Shown: positions 21,301 to 35,900, counted from the stretch's first letter. The stretch: 64,000 nucleotides of DNA from Burhinus oedicnemus (GCA_008921705.1 VFFE01007215.1:3744343-3808342); one strand, 5' to 3'. The notes: generated from the letters alone by a model not told the origin. Translations and numbers: made by a program.

Positions 21301-24300
21301 TTACCGTGAGGCATAGATTTGGTAACGTTGCAGATGGTAAATGAAATTTTTGTTGTCAGGAAGTTACTAGGTAAGGGCCACTCATTGTTAATCATTAATT
21401 GGCTGTTAAGATATGTTTAGCAGTTGCTAGAAATTCTTCTTTATAAATGCCATGCGGCTCCTCAAATAGAATATATAAATAGAATATGCAATTAAACATA
21501 TATACAGGGAGTATGCCTACATTGTCTCGGAAGTCAAGGTTGCTTGGTGGAGACAGAGACTTTAATTGCTTGTGTTTAGGAAAAAAAGGCAATATTTCTA
21601 AATAAGTACTGTGATTCGGCACTGTCTTTAGTACTTGCAGTCCCATATCCAATAAAAAAAAAAATCAAATTACCATTAACAGACATAGAGATACAATTCC
21701 ATTTTTTCAGACATTTAGTGCCAGTTTATTATCATCTGAACAAAACAGATAATGTATATGTTTTATCTTCATAAAAGGCACTGAAAAAAGTCACTAATTT
21801 CAGCAGTATTTATTTTTAAAAAAAAAATTAGATTTTTTTTTTTTAATGTAAAAATAGACTGTTCTCTTTTGGAAGTTTTGAGGACAGCAGTTACAATCTT
21901 AAATATATCACATTGTTCTTAGTTCTACAAAATTAAAATTTTGCTTAACACAAGAACAGTCCATACATAAATTTTAATGCTTCCCATATGAAACAAAAGA
22001 TTTTGTGCAGTTTCATGTTAATAATCCTAGCAGATATTTGAAAAGTTTTTAATTTCAGATTAAAAGAGGATTCAAGTAATCACAGGACTTGCTCAGAATG
22101 ATTAACACAATATGAAATTATTTCTTTGAGGAAAAAATAATATTCTGCATGCACTTAACAAAAGCTTAAGCACCCTTGCCGTAATTTCACATTGCTACAC
22201 TTCTGTATTTTGTATGCGGTTATATTAATACATTATATACACCTAGTTATACACAATATTGCAGTACAGGAACATCTGAAGAGCCAAGAAACAAGCTAAT
22301 TCAAAGGAAAAGAAATCATAGTCTCAGGCCAAAGAACTAGAAATGTGCAGCTCTGCAGAATCCTGCCCTACCACTTCCCAGGATGCAGGACAGGACAAGC
22401 CTTAACAACAGGTCGCCTGTAGCCCACTGCATTTGGTGAAGAGCCATTACAGACGCACAAGGGGGAGATGCTCACGTGGGAGAGGAGTTAGTTTTTGGTA
22501 TGGAATAATGCACCAGCTCATGTTAAGCATAAGTGGCCATGCAGCCTGAGCTTCATAAAGATGTTCTAATAAACTTCCTCAACTGCATGCTCCAGCATAA
22601 AGACACTACGTTGGGAGGACTTTGCTGGTGACACTAACCAATATACACTTTTTAGAATATGGCACAAATAGCTGTGGGGAAAAAGGGAATGACTCCATCC
22701 ATTTCCCACTGTATCCTTCCCCCTCTGTGACCAGAGGTTCCAGATAATCTAACAAAGTGCAGAAACGTGGAGTGAAAAGCAAATTGGATCTTTGATATAA
22801 CTATAGACATGACTGAAGTCAGCAGGACTATTCCAAAAAGGAACTAAGGTCTACCTATTCCAGTAGAAGCAATTTATAAATGTGGATGATAGATCATTAT
22901 GTATTACGGTATCCCAAAGGTAATAATAGCAATAAGATATAATTTACAGCTAGTGCCCTGTTTATGGCCTCATAATAGTATGACTTAAATGCTGCATAGA
23001 CCTTGGACTGGCCCTCAGCGAAGAGTGAAAAGTTTTATTCTTTATGAACCTTGCGTGATGGCTATTTTATCTGAAGAAGAAAGCTGTTTAAAGTATGAGA
23101 GCAGGAAGTTTTCCCTTGGTGTCTCTCTTGCCATATGACTAATGTGCCCTTTTGATTTCTATTGTATGAAAATCCACTGGGAGGTTTAGGATAGTTTTAT
23201 CGCAGAAACCTATCAGATCTTATTGGCCTTCTAGGCTGATTAGTGGTAAGTTGTTTCTCACAGCTCTCCTTTGTTCTCTATCATTGTACCTCTCCTTGAG
23301 CTTGAGCTGCTCCGGTGAGGTTTACAATGCTAAATCTTGTTTTGCAGGAATGCGTAGGATGGTTTCTATAGCCTGATTTCTGTGTCACGAAGAATTGCAT
23401 AAGGTGTCCTTAAAAGTGACAGAACTGGTTGCAGTGGATCTCTCTTTTCAGTTCATAAATTTTATTGATTTTTTTCAAATACAAACATGTCATTAAATTC
23501 AGAGTCAAAAGCAGCTGGATATTACAAGCCTTCCACGGAAACAAACGTTCAGATTTTTTGGATGCCTTCCAGCCACTTTCTCATGCTAGACTGGTGGAAA
23601 GCAGGCTTGAAAGTGGTGACACCTCCCAGGATGAACGCAGGATTTTTCTCTTGTATGGCTAGAATAAAATCTCTGAAACAGTTGAAAGGAATAAGTGTGA
23701 AAGATACAGGTGTAAGTGATGTATGCCTGTCCCATCCCTAGCTTCAGAGTGGCACACTGGTAGCAAATACAATCCAGAGAAACCCTCACCCTTCCACTTG
23801 CTCCCCAGACAAGAGTGTAGTATTTTACACTGCAATGATACAGTGCGGGGGACTGAAATTTTTCCACAGTTGCTTGCCCTGAGAGAAATAGGGCAAAGCC
23901 AAGGTCACTAATACAGAGATACATAGTTAGAGAGGGACTTGTGTGTGATATCTCGCCGTAACCCACTACAAGCTGATTTCCGGTAAGCTTTGGAGAAGTC
24001 TGGAACTACAACAAAATTTTGTTGCTAATCCATATAATCTGTCACAAAAAGAATTAATATCTCATTCCTCTGAATTCAAGGGATAGGATAGGTGGGGGTA
24101 GAATTTCATGAAAACCAAGGTCTGAAGCTCCTTACTCTATAGTTAGAAGCATAATCAGAAATGTAACTCCTACAGTGAGAAGCTCTAATGCAAATGGTCT
24201 GTTCTGGTCATTTGTATTATGAGCTGGATGAAAATCTTTAAGATGAATAATTCATTTGCTGAAAAAATAAAGGATGTCTAGTAGTCTGTGAAAGCAGCTT

Positions 24301-24479
24301 AAATTTGGCAGAGTTTTTACTGGGGGTATAAAAGAGGAGGATAAGGGAACTCAAAATATTTAACTTCTTTTTAAATGGAGAATTTCCATTTTCTTCTTTT
24401 GAAACAATGTTTTGAGACTGCATTTAGCTCCATTAATTTTAGAAAAAAAGAACTAAGCAAAGACTGTTTCACTCCAGAT
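18318..24479. other. non-coding unique sequence
   Basis: No gene or repeat family is recognised in about 6 kb. Visible items are a T-rich tract (20392-20430), an A10/T12 snap-back (21818-21844), a 13-bp-period direct repeat AAATAGAATAT at 21464-21487, an 11-bp-period repeat GATCCGCT at 19222-19240, and a 16-bp palindrome CAACAAAATTTTGTTG at 24009-24024, which is about what chance predicts. Confidence 0.55.
20392..20430. repeat. T-rich homopolymer tract
   Basis: T7-C-T5-C-T25, followed directly by AAAGG. Confidence 0.95.
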
Positions 24480-25340
24480 CAGGCCAATTTTTCACATTAA
24501 TTATTTTTAAGTGTTCAAACACCAATACAAATTACAGACTTTTCCCACATATCTCTAATTATTATGACCTGTTTTTCTGCAAATGCATTGTTGTGTTGTA
24601 CGTTCATTCGCCATTCATTTCTCACAGCATTTCTTTCTAACAAGCCCTTGTTCAATTCATAAAGAGAACATAAACAATTAGCCCAAGCAGTAATGTACAG
24701 TAACACCTGAAATGTCTTCCAGTACCCGATATTAATTTAAAAGTAATAACAACGAGAATGTCAACGCATCTTAAAAAAAATTGTTGCCACTTTCTGTGTG
24801 CAGCAGTCTATGATTCATTGGTTGGCACAAAGAAAATCTTTTGCTGAAATACTAAGCAGGTTATAAAACATCATTTGTGTGTTACTTTCACAGTGGTTTT
24901 AATCGTCATTATAAAACCATCCAATTAGGACAACAAAAAGGAAGGCTATATTTTTTAAGTGCTGTTTCTGTCCAAATTAACTGCTTTATTTTAACATAGC
25001 ACATTTTTGCCTTATTATTTTGTCCAAAGTGTTACTTTTGATTTTTATGTCAAAGGATTGCACAACATATTTTATTTTCATTTTAAATGGGAGCTATGGG
25101 AAATCTGCCCTGATTTAGTTGGAACTTGGAGACTCGTGTTAGGATAGCACAGAGTTTTCAAGCAAAGACAGCATTTTAAACTATATATGTTACACCAGAA
25201 GACCGTGACCAGAACGTGGTAGGTTCGTTCCCACTGCAATTCCAAGCACTTTGAACTCAGACTTTTTATGAACATGTGTTAGACCATTAATTATCTAATT
25301 AGATTTTATAAAGTACCACAAAAAGGGAAATCTTGGTTTG
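24480..25340. promoter_or_regulatory. enhancer-like AT-rich block (speculative)
   Basis: The stretch is dense in words typical of conserved vertebrate developmental enhancers: CTAATTATTATG near 24557, CCAATTAGG near 24921 next to ACAACAAAAAGG (SOX-like), CTTTTGAT (TCF/LEF-like) near 25035, and further TAATTA-type cores near 25290. No long repeats or gene signals interrupt it. The motifs are directly visible but common in AT-rich DNA. Enhancer status is a guess that depends on cross-species conservation. Confidence 0.15.
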
Positions 25341-27114
25341 TAACTTTGAGGCAAACATCTGCTTTTATAGTAAAGTGCTACTTACTTGTGAGCTTCCAGT
25401 AGGCAGAACCTTGCTTTATAATGGCAGAAACAGCAACAGATCTCCAAATCTGCATGCAGCTTCTGGTTTGAATTATAAGTACGTTCACTCACTAAGTGGG
25501 TCAAGGCTTTTTTTCATGCCATTGTAAAGGTGAACACGTCACCACAGAGCCATGCTTTTTCACTCAGGAGTTGCTTCCTGCATTTCTGAGATGGCAGTAT
25601 GTTTTGCTGCAATATTTGTTCCTTTGTTCTAAATTACACAAAAACATTATTTTGTACATATACCCATATGTTTTCCTATCTCAAGCTTCTGCCAGCTCTG
25701 TCAGGAAAAGGGGTCTTCTTTATAGTGCTTTGGGACTAGCTACGGATAAACCAAGACCTCTCTCCAAGATTCCTTGGGGACAGTCTCCTACTATGAAGCA
25801 TTTCTTGGGGCACTGACAAAACACGCACATATTTTAAATGTGTAGCATGTCTGATGAGGTAAGGTGTTGTATTTTTGTTGTAGCCACATATTTTTGGCAT
25901 GTTCCTACTCCTTTACATTGCGACAATGGAGTTTTTTCCAGACCTCTCATCAATTCCTCTCCTTCCTACCTCAAGTCGCTACATTAATGGTCAGAAAATA
26001 CGGGAGAAAAATAAATAAGATCAGGAAATAAGATCCAGAATGAGGAGCACACATTCTTTTCACATGAGAGAAGTAGTAGAGAGTCTATTTAAGCTAAGCT
26101 AGCAGCCAAGGTACACCGCAGCAACAAAACATGCAAGGACCAAATTCTAAAATGGCACAGCACATCCTTGTACAGATCCCTGGACTTACTGTGTAAACAT
26201 GTAACATATTTTCCACTGTCTTTTCTTCCTAACATTACATTTGTTCCTTTGCTCTTTCAAATTTATAACTGTCCTAACCACCTGGTACATGGTATAAAAT
26301 TGTTTTCCCAGGGAGAGCACAGCTTAATTAGCCTCTACATGGTATTTATCCTGCTTATTTCCTTGACAGTTAGAGAAGTAAATCATCTGACAAAAATGTC
26401 CCAAATGTTTTTCAGTTTAAATTCAGATTTGCCTCTCTCTTGCACACACTTCAGGTTGCGTCTCTTACTTTCACAAAGCTCTTCTGCTGTCAGTCTTATT
26501 CACATCAGAAGCAACGGTAAAGTGGAGATTTATTGAAAGTTGTCTGTGATGGAAAATTATATGCACACATTTCTTTTCTTCTCCTTTTCTTTCTTTATTC
26601 CTCATTACAGCCTTTGTATCCATTGATTTTCCTACAAGAGTACATATGCTTCACAGTTAGAATTTTTTTGGCCACCTGGTCCAAAAGAGCTTTTTCAAGT
26701 AACAAAGCAATGCTATAGACATCAGGAAGTTATGGACAAGCATATATTCAAAGGATTTATGCCTAATGGATAATTAATGAATTAAAATCAAACCTACAGC
26801 AACATTCTTGGTGCCTTCAAATAATCTCTGGCACTTTATTAATACAAAAAATGTTCTTGGAGAAGAAAAGCTAAGTGTCAATGTTTAGTCCTCTGGGGTT
26901 CAGGAATAGCAGTTCTTTCACTAATGTCACTGGATTTCTTTCAGGAAACAATTTTGCAGTGCTTCTGGACCAAGATGTTGGTCTCCTGTCAGGATATTAC
27001 ATTGATCATATGATAGAAATTATCCTTTTTCCTTGCTCTGAAACTGTTTGAGCTATTTTTTCATATATTAACTTTCTATATGATTTTCATTACTATTTAG
27101 AAGCTAAAACTACC
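25341..27114. other. non-coding unique sequence
   Basis: No gene or repeat family is recognised. A 122-codon plus-strand frame (26168-26536) is hydrophobic because of T-rich composition and has no recognisable homology. Confidence 0.5.
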
Positions 27115-27185
27115 TAAAGACTTTATAGTGTCACAGAAGAAGCCTTATGGATATCTACGTTACAGTCCAATGCCCACACTAAGAA
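27115..27185 (-). mobile_element. probable degraded CR1 3' tail
   Basis: Read on the minus strand, the order GGGCATTGGACT, then GATATCCATAAGG, then TTCTGTGACACTAT parallels the last 70 bp of CR1 (a GGTTGGACT-like word, a GATCT-like word, then the TTCTGTGATTCTAT tail). The match is patchy and the element would be very old. Confidence 0.35.
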
Positions 27186-30100
27186 GGTTCAGAATAAAGT
27201 ACACATAAAAGGTTTGAGGCAATGGAATAATTTCAATACACTTTTCATAGTCAAAAGCAATTTAAAATGTTTATAGCACCTTTATACTTTTGCTGTGAGT
27301 GCTCCAATTTGGGTATCAGTCAAGCTGAATGCTCACAGCACAGTTCAGGACAAACTGAACTTACTTACAAATATAACCATCAAAAAAGAAAATAAAAAGA
27401 TAGGTCAGAAAGGCCAGCTGGGGAAGAATAACACCCTAAACATAAAAAATAAGTTTTGGTTGAATAAACAGCAGCCATCAGAATTCCTTGTGGTCAGCTA
27501 TGGATATTGAGCTGAGATGAGAGCAAGAAAAGTGAGAGTCTCTCACCATGAAAATAAACAGAAAGAAATGAAGCTATAAAATCTCAGCAATAGCTAGGTA
27601 TTTCATTCCAGTTGGTAACATTCTCTTTCCAGAATTATTTCTCACGTGCAGGCGTCTGCATACACATATTTACTTTTTTTCATATGGCAACACAGCATTG
27701 GTCACACTTTTTGAAGGGGGTTACTATATTTTTCTGGATTGCTAAAGAGAAAGGAGGTGTGTGTTGCACCTCCTCCACCTCACCTTTCTTCTGCAGTCAG
27801 CAGGGCCCAAGTCAGTGCAGCAGATAGAGTATATACCAAGCCAGGCAGGAAAAGGAGGGTAAACCAAGCTGCCACATGCAAGTCTTTAACCCAGTTACAC
27901 TCCCTGCCCGCTTCCCACCCCCTACATCCATCTGAAGTGCCCTCTTCTTCAATATCCATAGACACTTAATAACATCTTGGAGACCCTGACACTCTCAGAT
28001 GCTGTCAATTTTATCCCTTGCTGTCCAAACACACCTTCTCACACTCCTACAGCTCCATCCAGTCAATTTTATTGAATGTCTATAAGTGGCCACCCAGTCC
28101 ACCTTTCTGGCAGGTCTCTACTGCCAAAAATGCTCCTGTCTGTTAGAAGAGTTACTACTGTCCTTCACCAGTCATTAATTTGCATATTACCTTAGGCAAA
28201 TAACTACATGGTCTGTAATTTAGAAAAAAGGCAGTTGCATTTGTGGCCAGCAGCAAAAGCTAGCTTATGCTGATTGACCCCCAGAACAGTATCCTGACAA
28301 ACACAATCTATATTTTGTAGGCAATATATTAACCCTGAAGTAGTATTATCAAGGTAAAATCTCAGATTATAAAAGAAGTCATCTACTCTATTATGACAGT
28401 TACGAAATAGTTAGATACACTTTAACTAACTACAGCAATGAAACATGGCACTGATGACATATTCTCAGTCATGCTGACTTTAGCACAAAGGTAACTATTT
28501 ATCTTCCACTCCTGATTTCAATGGTGACCATGAGTGCGTAGAGCTCTAACAGAGGAAGGTGTTCCCCTGAGGAAAGTTTATTATATCAGCAACAACCTCT
28601 TACAAAGGAAAAAAAAAAAGAACAGAGAAATCAAAGATGCAATTTGGTCTAGAGGTTTTTCTGAATAGACCCTTTATTTTTCCTCATCTCCTAAAAATTT
28701 ACTTCGTACATATTTATTACTTATGAAAACATTTTAGAATGTGAGTAGGAAGGAGTAATAAAACCAACAAGAAAAAACAAAGCTTCAGAAGGGATGTGTT
28801 CCTTCTGGGCTTACCTCCTCAACAGTCAAACTAGTCCTACTACAAAGCTTTGACGCAGGGCTTATGCATCACCTACATCTCAAACGACGGAGTCCTATTT
28901 TAGGGACTTGCATCAGACCTTCTGTTGGTACTAGGTTGAATTTCACTCCCACCAGAAGCAGTACATTCACAACCTGTGCACCAGATATGCTTCACCTTTG
29001 CACTGAGCCTTCATAACATTTTCAGACTTCACTGAAAAATAATGGAAGTGCCACACGTCAATTTGGGTTTTATTTCTGTATTGTGCAATTCGTTTCTGCG
29101 ACTGTGTTTCGTTACCTAAGAAACAGTCACTGGGTAAAATTTGACTGATTATGTTGTCAGGTTGATTGTCAGTACCGTGGGTAGAGTTTCATGGGGTATA
29201 TGTGCGTGGGGGATGCAAAAAAATTTAAAATAAATACTTGACGATGTTAGTTCTCTTTAGTAGTATTATGGAAAAAAAGTGTATGAAAACTGGGAGAAAT
29301 TACACTTTTAAGAACTTTATTAGGAGCTGAATTACATTTTGAGGTTAATTTAGCCAAAGAAAGAAAAAGAAAATAGGCCTTCAAGCAGAAAAGAAGGGTA
29401 TTTTTAGAAAAGCAATCTGTATTGGAAGGTTAGCAACACAATAACTTTATAAACTCTGCAAGATTTTAATAAGTACTAAACTTATTTTCAAATAACAGCA
29501 GTGCTCAATGCTTTCATTTGTCATTGCCTTACACAAAATATGGAAGCATAACAGCCTTATTTTGTGACTTTCCAGTGTCAGAATCTCTACATGCTTGATT
29601 ATTCGGGCACTGGGAATATGTGCAATTTTACTTGCAGCCCACATTATTTAGATTGAAAGAACCTGCTAAACAAAAACCAAATAGCTGCTTCAGAGACGAA
29701 CACCTTCTTATAGTTAACCATGTGCAGTATGGATTTTCTATGACTACTGCCTTATCTCTCATGTAAAGAAAAAAGCAGCCACATCAAATACAGCTAAATC
29801 GGCAATTATGGTAGTGAGGAATATAAAAAGAGGAAGGAAAGAAAGAACACCACTTTAATTATCACAGACCTAATAAACCAGAATTTTATCAGGGTTCTGA
29901 TAACATTCCAGAGATTCATTCAGCGTAGCTTCTTACAGGTTTTTAAGTAAGCTGTGGTGAAAGTCTGCATCAGAGAACAGACTGTGCAATCTAAATGCAT
30001 TTTTCCTTATTATAATCTCCCCAGTATTTTTTGCAGATGTTGTTGTTTCACACCCTTTATTATAGCTCTAAATACATTGGGGGATTTGCTGAGCAAAGTT

Positions 30101-31546
30101 ATGACATATTACCCCTTTCCTTCACATTTTGTAAGCCTGCTCGCACTGCATCTGCGACATCAGAAAGTATGCTGACAGCAACACACACTTCTGTGGTAAA
30201 TAACATTTATAAAGTATGCTTTTTGGGGGAGAAGAGGGATTGTTTTCAAGTATTGCAGCATCAGTCCTCCTACCATAGGTGCAGAATGTTTCAACCAAGG
30301 ACAGAACTGCACATAGTGAAAACAGAAATCTCTGGGGAACCAGTAGTCACAGCGCTGAAGAAAAATCAGTCTTGTTCACTTGTCCTAACCATGGCACACT
30401 TGCTCCTAAAGTGCTCTTATGGCTGGACAGTAGCCAGAGGTTTCTGGGTGCAAGTCCCTACAAGGTCAGTTATTTTTTCTCTCATTAAAAAATAATGTCA
30501 GAACCACTGTAGCATGGTGGCTCGACAGCCTAATGTATCCTGGTTAGTGCTCTGGCCTTCTGCTCTCAAATACCAGTTGGGGATCAAAACACACAGCAAA
30601 AACTCAATGAATTTCCAGGTCTGTTGCACTGGAACAGAGAGGGGTCTTTGGTTTTTGGTATTATGAAGACATTTTGCTTTTGGGAAGGTACACAGACCAT
30701 ATGTTTGGAGAGATGACTGACTTCTGCAGGGATTTGAAAGAGCACAGATCTATTTTGTTGATTATTTCTATAATGAGGATAGAGTGAATAAACACATTAC
30801 CAAAAATCCAATGTAATGGAAGACTGCTCCAAATGAGAGTATAACTATGTTGCACAGCATTTACTGCTAGACATGATATTTTAATGGACAGACTACCTGA
30901 AAAGTAAGAATTTCAAAATGTCTTAACATTTCAGTATTTTTCCCTCCTATTCTGCAACAATGAAGAGATTTTTTCAGACTTTTTTTCATTGTATTTGTCT
31001 CAGGGAAGATGGAGCTTAGGGAAGAAGAGCTAAAAAAAACCCCAAGCCCTTCTTTCTGTATAGTGAGTCCAGTGACTTGTATGATCACCTGCAAGGTTGA
31101 AGACGCAATCATAAGCTCTCCCGGTATGAAGCAAGAGACTGAACCTTGTTTCATACATCTATGCTGCAGTAGGCTTCAGAGTTTGGGGCTAGAGAATCAA
31201 CATTTCCTTGGCCCAATCAATATTTAATCAACTTTATTAAGCAGAACAGAAATTTTTCAAGACTGAGTCTAGGTCTGGTAAATAATAGGGTTTAAATCTG
31301 GTTTCTGGTTTCACCACTAATGAAACAAAGTTGCTTAGTACAAACCAAATGAACACGTAAGAAAAGCGCTGGGAGAAAGAGAAATATCAGGAGCGGAAAC
31401 CCAGCATTTTAGCTGAATAAGCCTGGGAGAAGAAAGGGGGATCACAGGTTATATCGTGACACTCTCTTCTATCATATGGTGTCCAGAAGACATTTGCGCT
31501 TATGAAAGTGTAATTTTCTGCTTGTAAGAAGAGGCTAGCTGCTCCA

Positions 31547-31583
31547 GGGCTGCTGGGGCAGGGCAGTGCCCGGGCAGGAGGGG
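31547..31583 (+). other. near-canonical G-quadruplex motif
   Basis: Five runs of three or four G's lie within 37 bases, with loops of 5, 2, 8 and 5 bases. A TGCCCGGGCA palindrome (31567-31576) lies inside the motif and could compete as a hairpin. Confidence 0.4.
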
Positions 31584-32890
31584 ATATCTGTTACACAGCC
31601 CTGGAGGGGATTGACACTTACGGGAAAATTGCCATTAATGAAAGAAGTATTATGGTGTTTTAAGCCATTTGCTTACATGAAATCCTGCATTTCTCCAAGC
31701 TTTCATGCATAAGCACTGCATTACCACTTGGATTTTGCCTTCTAAGTCACAACTTCTGCCAATTTATTTTATCTGATATCAAAATGTGCTTTAAAGAGGC
31801 CTAGATAGGGAACACCATTCAGGAATGCATGCACTAAAGGCATAAATAAGGTCTTAATGAGAGGAAAGTTGATGCCATAGACCAATATAGTAAATCTCAG
31901 CTGTACAATGGGGACTAGGTCAGGCTTGTTCACTTTGGAGTGCATTCTCCTTTACAGCATGGATCATTTGAGGAGCGGTGTAAAGGGATAAACGCAAGTT
32001 GAAGAGAGTAAGAGTCCCATCCTGAACAGAAGAAACATTTAACACTGTTTGCATGCAAGAAACAAATTGCACAGTATATATATATATTTCACTACAGCTG
32101 CAAGACAGGCCATGACCTTGGTTTATAGTGACTGCAAATTATATTTACAACAAGTAAGTAAAACAAGCAAACAAAAAATTTCACAGTGCTCTTATCACAA
32201 TTATTTGTATCACTATGTTATGCAAAAGTAACGCAAGAGCTTCAGTCAATGACTTCAAAAGCCAGCAAGGCTGCATCTTTAGATGTTTCACCACTTTTTT
32301 TTTTCCAACCTCCTCCGTGTTACAGGAAGGTAACATTCTTGCGTTAAGAGTGTCCAGATAGGAGTTTGCCACCTGTTTTGTGCCTCTCCAGAAGAGGATC
32401 TTACAACTTCTCCAATAAAGAACGAAGGGGGAGCTCAGTTAAACCTTTCTCTGCGATGTTGGGGACAGGTCCATTTCATACTGCTGTTTTATTTCTACAG
32501 CTGATGATTAAATAACCCACCATGCAGTTGCCTTATGGCAGTCAGTACAAAATTAAATATTTCCCTGTGCAGAGTTCATTAGACATCAGAGTTTCCTAGT
32601 TAATTCGTTAGGCCTCTATGAATTCCTAGGGAATATTATAAAATTATAATTTTACTCTATTCTCCTCCAACCTATTACGGAATACATGTCATTTTCTCAT
32701 ATCTAAAGCACAGTGAATGAAACTATTAGAGGAGAAAACACATCTGGATCTCATTTACATTTCTTTTCATGCAGATCAACATAACAGGATGAATTCAGTT
32801 CTCAATATTCTTTATTCAGGGAAGAAAAAAATCAAAATGAAAGAGCTACTGAGCTACTAGAATGCCCCTCCTACTACATAGCACTAATGA

Positions 32891-32924
32891 TTTTTTTTTA
32901 TTTTTTTTTTCACTTCACTTCACT
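32891..32924. repeat. T-rich tract followed by CACTT repeats
   Basis: T9-A-T10, then three CACTT-like units. Confidence 0.9.
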
Positions 32925-35900
32925 CTGTGCTGTTTTTAAGGCAAGAGTCCTATTTCAAATTACATAGCACCTCCTGGAGAAGGGAAAGAGCATCTGGAGA
33001 ATGAAAAAGCTGCCAACTCAAATTCACGCCTTAAAGCCCCAGACATGCCTCTTCAATGCTGCCTATGTTCAGCTGAATGAATTTAGCCTTGCAACTGCTT
33101 TCCACGTGAGAAGTGATATCTTCACCTAGACACTGTAAAAAGGTCCTAGTTTAGACATGGCAAGTTGACTCATGGGGCTAATATCAAGACCAGGCAAATA
33201 AGATACAAGTTACCCTTCTGAACCCTAACAAACACTGTCAAGTCCTGAAAAAAGAGTTTCATGCACAGCAGAACACTCTCTTTTCTGGTTATCTCACATT
33301 TAGCAACAAACCCCAACCCATTTAGTAGATGTAGAGGTGGGAGAGTGGGCTGAAGGAAAGCCCATGGAGCTCTAAAAAGATCCCCATCATGTTCTAGGTC
33401 CCTATAGGGAAAGAGCAGGCACAGAGAAAAGGGCAGGACTCATAATAAACTCGCGTTAATTCTCAGGTTGCAAGAGGAGAATAAGGAGGATAGATGTTCT
33501 TCTTTTCTGAGCTGTTAACTATCCCCGGTAAGTTTGGGACATCTAGCACAACCTGTTTTATTGGTTCCTATCCATCCTCCTCCTCTCTTCAGGGAAGAAA
33601 CTGTCATGGCAATAAAATCCTCACCACCGAATTTGATAGGGTGGGAAAGGCTGCACTCTGCTTTAATGGATATAAGATCTCAAAGAAGATTTAGCTGAGA
33701 GTATTGCGCATCCTGCCTTCACACAGACATTTTAGAGATCTGAACAGCTTCATAGTACATTTTGTGCAAAATACTAAGCCTCCATAAATACGGCTGAAAT
33801 TATTTTCGACACAAAAATGAAGTTGTTAATTTGCCTTATTGTCAGTACTATCATTACTTGTTCATTCAGAGATAAGGTCCTGAAGTATTGGATATGCTGC
33901 TAATCTTGTCTGCAGACCAAGCTCGCTAGCATTTGGGCAGTCACTTGTCTCTCCTAATCAGATAACTGCTTTACCATCAATGATGCGCTTTAATCTCTGA
34001 TCAGTACCCATTTCCCAAAACCACCCAGCATGTTTTCATAAATACAGATATATTTACTGAAGTCAAAATTCTCTTCTGGCAAATACTTAAAAGCAAGAGA
34101 TGCGGTCTTAAAACTGATCACTAATGTTAAACTGAGGTAAGTGTCTTCTCTCACAACTGTCCGCTAACAGTCTGACTAAATCTTGTGTTGATCTGGATAT
34201 TAATACACATTATCCTGAATATTCATGTATTCAAATGATGCTACACAAGCACAGAAGCATACATGTATGTATAAACATGTGTACATATCTATCGTTCTGT
34301 GTGTGCATACCTGGTATGCTTACTCATTCAGATGTGTGTGTGTCTAGTCTGGTAAAAAAATACAAAACAGCAAAAGCCAAATTCCTCTTAAAAATGAAAT
34401 AAGACACCTCGTTAAGTATTCCAGAGCAGTGGATAACAGAATTAATGATTAAGGTATACTGAGTTCTCGGGAATCTGATTTAGATTAATTCAGACAATAC
34501 AGTTGCTTAGCATTTCGTTTAACTTCAGCAGTCCTCATTATAAATAAAAGTAACTTACCACACACTATATAAAACTATCCTGAATCCCAGATAGAAAGCA
34601 TTAGGTGGTCACGCATCTTCTGTCTTTTTACTGAGTTCTCTGTAACACTAATCACCGCAGTTTGCAGCAGCATAAAACATGCAACCGTATGGTTTTCAAA
34701 TTTGAAAAAGCAAGGCTATTCAGTGGAGCGGCATTTCTGGCTATAGGTGTTAGGCTTTGGTTTTTCAATTGGTATTGCCCTATTTACACTGTAAGTACCA
34801 TTGGCCAAAGAAAATATTAGCACAGTTGACCTTGTACCATGACAAAGTGAAACTTGAACAAAAATAAATCACAAAGTCATTTGTTTCAAATATAAAGTGC
34901 CAAATACTTTCTGACCCTCATGTGGATGTGCCAGACACATGAAAAATGGGGTGTAAATTCCCATTTTTCCCCACTTGCTTTTCCACAGGTCACAAAAGGG
35001 TTCGTGCTAGAGTTCTGTGTCCTAAAAAACAGTGTCAAGTGCTAAGAGGCACGCACCACACACACTTTATAATGCATAACAACAAACCTGCGGGGGTCCC
35101 ACAGAACCGCAGACCCATTCCTTGTAACCTTGAAAACTGACCCGCTCACTGTTAACTGATACAGAAAGATATTTTACACAGCATTCTTGTAGGAAAGAGT
35201 AACAGGACCATGACATACAAATGCAGGATTTTCTGCATACAAAGATGCCATAGCCAGGTTTCTCAGTGCATGGAGAGTTCTGCCTCAGAGTCCACTCTAG
35301 CATCTCTGAAGTAACCGAAGGTGCTCAGTGTTAGTATCTCTCTGCTCTTCCTCCTGAAATCATATGTTTTGTACACACCTGAGATACTGACAAGTGAATA
35401 TGCACTATTTTGTCTTCAGCATCTGATCTTGATATAATTATAACAATCTCAATTAGAAGATTTTGATGGCTCTGTTATGGAATGATCTCTTTATAGCATC
35501 CCTCAAATTTATGCACTTCATCATTCCTGACTCTTCTATGCCTTTTGTTCTTCTTTTGTTATGAAGAGAACAATAACAGTGGAATATACTGACACAAATT
35601 AGAACAGCTTATTCTCATTAACTCCTCTAACAAAGAGAACAGAGACTGAACAGTATCCACAACAGCTCTGTCAAACATTGATTTATGTTGCGGTATCGCA
35701 GTTCATGAAAAACGTGAATGTGAGATTGCTTGAACAAAAATAAACATAAAACAATTGGCTGGATGAAACCCACTCATTTTCGATTTTGTAACTAGCAGCC
35801 TAAAACCATTTAATGTCTTATTACCACACATTGTGCCCCTCTAAAACCTGCCTCCTCCTTTTCCTCTTCGGCACTAATTTGTTGCAGGGACACCTCCATC

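Larger units (their letters stand above)
27186..35900. other. non-coding unique sequence
   Basis: Nearly 9 kb with no recognisable gene. It contains short homopolymers (A11 at 28609-28619; T9-A-T10 at 32891-32910 followed by CACTT units), a G-run patch at 31547-31583, and a weak box A/B-like pair at 30541-30590. Open frames up to 154 codons (30031-30495 plus) are not recognisable. Confidence 0.5.

Noticed and set aside
24009..24024. 16-bp perfect palindrome CAACAAAATTTTGTTG
   Set aside because: About one palindrome of this length is expected by chance in the window.
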